Below, one piece after another: positions 62,621 through 64,000 of a stretch of DNA of 64,000 nucleotides; positions within the stretch are counted from its first letter, which is position 1; every line of letters starts with the position of its first letter. Source of the DNA: Kovacikia minuta CCNUW1. GTDB taxonomy: Bacteria > Cyanobacteriota > Cyanobacteriia > Leptolyngbyales > Leptolyngbyaceae. A model generated the notes under the pieces. That model was not told where the DNA came from. It worked only from the letters and a program-made list of their open reading frames with translations, and searched no databases. The DNA lies in contig NZ_CP083582.1 of NCBI RefSeq assembly GCF_020091585.1, forward strand, positions 3,534,001 through 3,598,000, written 5' to 3'. Both the position numbers and the translations under genes were made by a program.

Positions 62621-62830
62621 AAGAGTTTTAAGTTCTAAATTTTAAGTTTTAAGTTGGGAACGGGTTACTTGTCCTTTGTCATTCGTCATTGGTTTACTCT
62701 TCCAACTCCCGTCTCTTCCCCATCCCATTCCCTATCCCCTGCTCCCTCAAACCGCAAAACTTAAAACTTAAAACTCTTTTCCCCTCCAACGCGGGTTAGG
62801 ATACAACTAGAGGGTTAACAGGTCTTAACA
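62621..62830. repeat. Intergenic heptamer repeats (AAGTTTTAAGTT class)
   Basis: TTTTAAGTTCTAAATTTTAAGTTTTAAGTT at 62624-62655, CCATCCCATTCCC runs, and AAAACTTAAAACTTAAAACTC at 62755-62776. No gene. Confidence 0.65.
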
Positions 62831-63178
62831 ATGGTAGAACGTCCAATTAAAAAGTCAGAGCGTCAGGCAAAACCAGCCGCAGGGGAGGGAAGCGATCTCA
62901 CTCCCACCGAATCTTCCAGAGAATCTGCCCCCCGGAGCAAAGACCGGGGTAAGGGCAAGGGCAAAAAAGGGGCACGCCAGGAGGAACCCAAACAAGCGAT
63001 TAATCCCGCTTTGATGCGCGGTCCCAAACCTGTCAAAGCCAAACCTCCCGTTGAGGAAGCACCTGCGGAAGAGGAAGTTCAGCCTGCTGAGGAAGTTCAG
63101 GCAGAAGCGGAAGCGGAAGCATCGCCAGAAGTTGCCGAAACAGAAATACCTGCGGAAGAAGCTCCTGCTGAGGCATGA
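62831..63178 (+). CDS. Low-complexity charged protein, 115 aa
   Basis: A basic first half (KKSERQAKPAAG, KDRGKGKGKKGARQEEPKQ), the short motif INPALMRGPKPVKAKPPVEE, then an acidic Glu/Ala tail. It looks intrinsically disordered. Cyanobacterial genomes carry similar Lys-then-Glu proteins near here with PALMRGPKPVK conserved; function unknown. The ATG is preceded by AACAGG, and codon frame is clean. Confidence 0.65.
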   Translation: MVERPIKKSERQAKPAAGEGSDLTPTESSRESAPRSKDRGKGKGKKGARQEEPKQAINPALMRGPKPVKAKPPVEEAPAEEEVQPAEEVQAEAEAEASPEVAETEIPAEEAPAEA

Positions 63179-63478
63179 GGAAAGAAAGGATAGGATGAAG
63201 GATCAAAGTTTAAGGCTGTGTTGAAGTGAATGAAGCAGTGAACAGCGAAAGGGATGAAGAGATCCACGGGATGATAGTTTTATTTTTTATCCTTCATCCT
63301 TTATCTTTTCCCTGCTACCCACCACCTGCCACCTTTTTCCTCCCCTCCCTCTATTGAGAAAGTTGAATCTTTTTTAAGTAACCTCCCGGATACTAAAAAG
63401 AGTCATTATTTCCGCAAAAGTGTCCGAGAACATGCGTAGAATTGACTCGATATAGCTAATCAATTCTGGGGGATTGTC
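63179..63478. other. Intergenic region before ccmK3
   Basis: Carries CTTCATCCTTTATC heptamers (63289-63306) and CCACCACCTGCCACC (63318-63332). The last 100 bp, ending GGGGGATTGTC before ATG 63479, hold the ribosome binding site and probably the promoter of the ccmK pair. Confidence 0.55.
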
Positions 63479-63790
63479 ATGCCGCTTGCAGTTGGAGTCA
63501 TTCAAACGGATGGGTTTCCGCCCGTGCTAGCAGCAGCGGATGCGATGCTCAAGGCAGGTCGAGTCACGTTGGTTTACTATGGCTTGGCGGAGCGGGCAGA
63601 ATTTCTGGTTGCGGTGCGTGGACCCACATCCGAAGTCAGGAGGGCGGTTGAAGCCGGAATTGAGGCAGCCAACACGACACCTCCTGGTGGTAGGCTGGTT
63701 TCTCATTACCTTGTGCCGAACCCGCCAGAGAATGTTGAGTCAGTCCTGCCGTTAGAATTTACCGCTAAGGTCGAGCGCTTTCGCGTTTAA
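63479..63790 (+). CDS. ccmK3: Carboxysome shell protein CcmK3 (BMC domain)
   Basis: A 103-aa BMC-domain protein: MPLAVGVIQTDGFPPVLAAADAMLKAGRVTLVYYGLAERAEFLVAVRG, then VSHYLVPNPPENVESVLPLEFTAKVERFRV. The GVIQTxGFPPVLAAADAMLKAGRVTLVYY signature is that of CcmK3, the minor shell paralogue encoded apart from the main ccm operon with CcmK4. CcmK3 forms mixed hexamers with CcmK4 and is thought to tune shell permeability. Next gene is ccmK4. Confidence 0.85.
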   Translation: MPLAVGVIQTDGFPPVLAAADAMLKAGRVTLVYYGLAERAEFLVAVRGPTSEVRRAVEAGIEAANTTPPGGRLVSHYLVPNPPENVESVLPLEFTAKVERFRV

Positions 63791-63973
63791 TTCAATTAGA
63801 TAGGAATAGCTAAAATCGGGAATCCTTCGGGGAGTGTTTGTTTGCTTACACCAGTCGTCAGAAAAGTTAGACCCAGTGGCAGGAGTGAACCCAGCCCCCC
63901 TGGCTGTTTTACCTCTAACCCCTAACCCCTGACACCTATTACCTGCTATCGTTTGATTTTTCAGGAGAAAATA

Positions 63974-64000
63974 ATGCCAAAAGCGGTTGGTTCAATTGAA
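63974..64000 (+). CDS. ccmK4: CcmK4-like shell protein, first nine codons only
   Basis: The window ends after ATG and MPKAVGSIE. The start AVGSIE matches CcmK4 (AVGSIETKGFPG in relatives), and position after ccmK3 supports this. GGAG lies 8 bases upstream (AGGAGAAAATA). The 183-bp gap includes CTAACCCCTAACCCC heptamer repeats at about 63915-63930. Confidence 0.65.

Noticed and set aside
1-64000. tRNA, rRNA or other structured RNA genes
   Set aside because: I looked for GGTTCRA-type T-loops and long conserved RNA sequence and saw none, though a short RNA could be missed by eye.

Overview
The window is chromosomal DNA of a cyanobacterium. Diagnostic content: the sufR/sufBCDS iron-sulfur locus, ferredoxin-thioredoxin reductase catalytic subunit, a CRR6-type NdhI maturation factor, minCDE, the satellite carboxysome shell genes ccmK3/ccmK4 at the right edge, very frequent HIP1-type octamers (GCGATCGC) and abundant heptanucleotide short tandem repeats. 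A filamentous, Leptolyngbya-like organism is my guess; the sequence alone does not fix the genus.

Layout. 1-2.9 kb: end of a GH63-like glucosidase and two small unknown genes, then a 12-unit array of 21-nt degenerate repeats. 2.9-7.2 kb: an exported-protein gene split by an IS630-type element, then small membrane/exported proteins. 7.5-12.7 kb: a large HTH/NB-ARC/WD40 (STAND) gene split by an IS3-family element. 12.7-14.6 kb: a degraded patch with a segmental duplication, a repeated coding remnant and a vapBC-like toxin-antitoxin pair whose toxin is interrupted by a 118-bp MITE. 14.6-21.7 kb: sufS-sufD-sufC-(PD-(D/E)XK gene)-sufB-ftrC on the minus strand, divergent from sufR, with two CAAC-N6-GTTG SufR-type operators between them. 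21.7-30 kb: small unknown genes, DUF4058, a repeat-rich membrane protein, gatB, argJ and a P-loop kinase. 30-33.6 kb: an antitoxin-like/HNH cassette, a truncated AAA ATPase, an unknown 468-aa gene and 0.8 kb without a recognised gene. 33.6-43.3 kb: crr6, CocE-like hydrolase, malQ, TVP38 membrane protein, pentapeptide protein, a receiver-kinase lacking the usual His, an MFS exporter and leuB. 43.6-55.2 kb: MITE-like debris, pilD, a TPR/glycosyltransferase/FkbM fusion, a LOG protein, a 55-aa RHH gene, map and a two-frame SNF2 helicase. 55.4-58.8 kb: an accessory patch with an aspartic-protease cassette, an orphan antitoxin with toxin debris and a second HNH cassette. 58.8-64 kb: a second 21-nt repeat array, minCDE, aroE, and ccmK3/ccmK4.

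Three themes run through the window. (1) Insertions: reading through the IS630 element restores one long frame exactly, reading through the vapC MITE does the same, and the IS3 insertion probably split a STAND gene. (2) Five conserved genes (ftrC, gatB, pilD, the SNF2 helicase, minE) each carry what looks like one extra base; this shared sign points to sequencing or assembly error more than to decay. (3) Repeat invasion: heptamer repeats lie in most intergenic gaps and have entered coding frames of at least two genes, and two 12-unit 21-nt arrays 56 kb apart share a core on opposite strands.

The best candidate for an under-described system is a two-gene cassette present twice (30.06-30.88 kb and 57.51-58.13 kb): a small protein with a C-terminal LLDRQ-type segment, overlapping or abutting an HNH endonuclease with a conserved GLTATGRATV motif. 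All functional calls are from reading the translated sequence; no database search was run.
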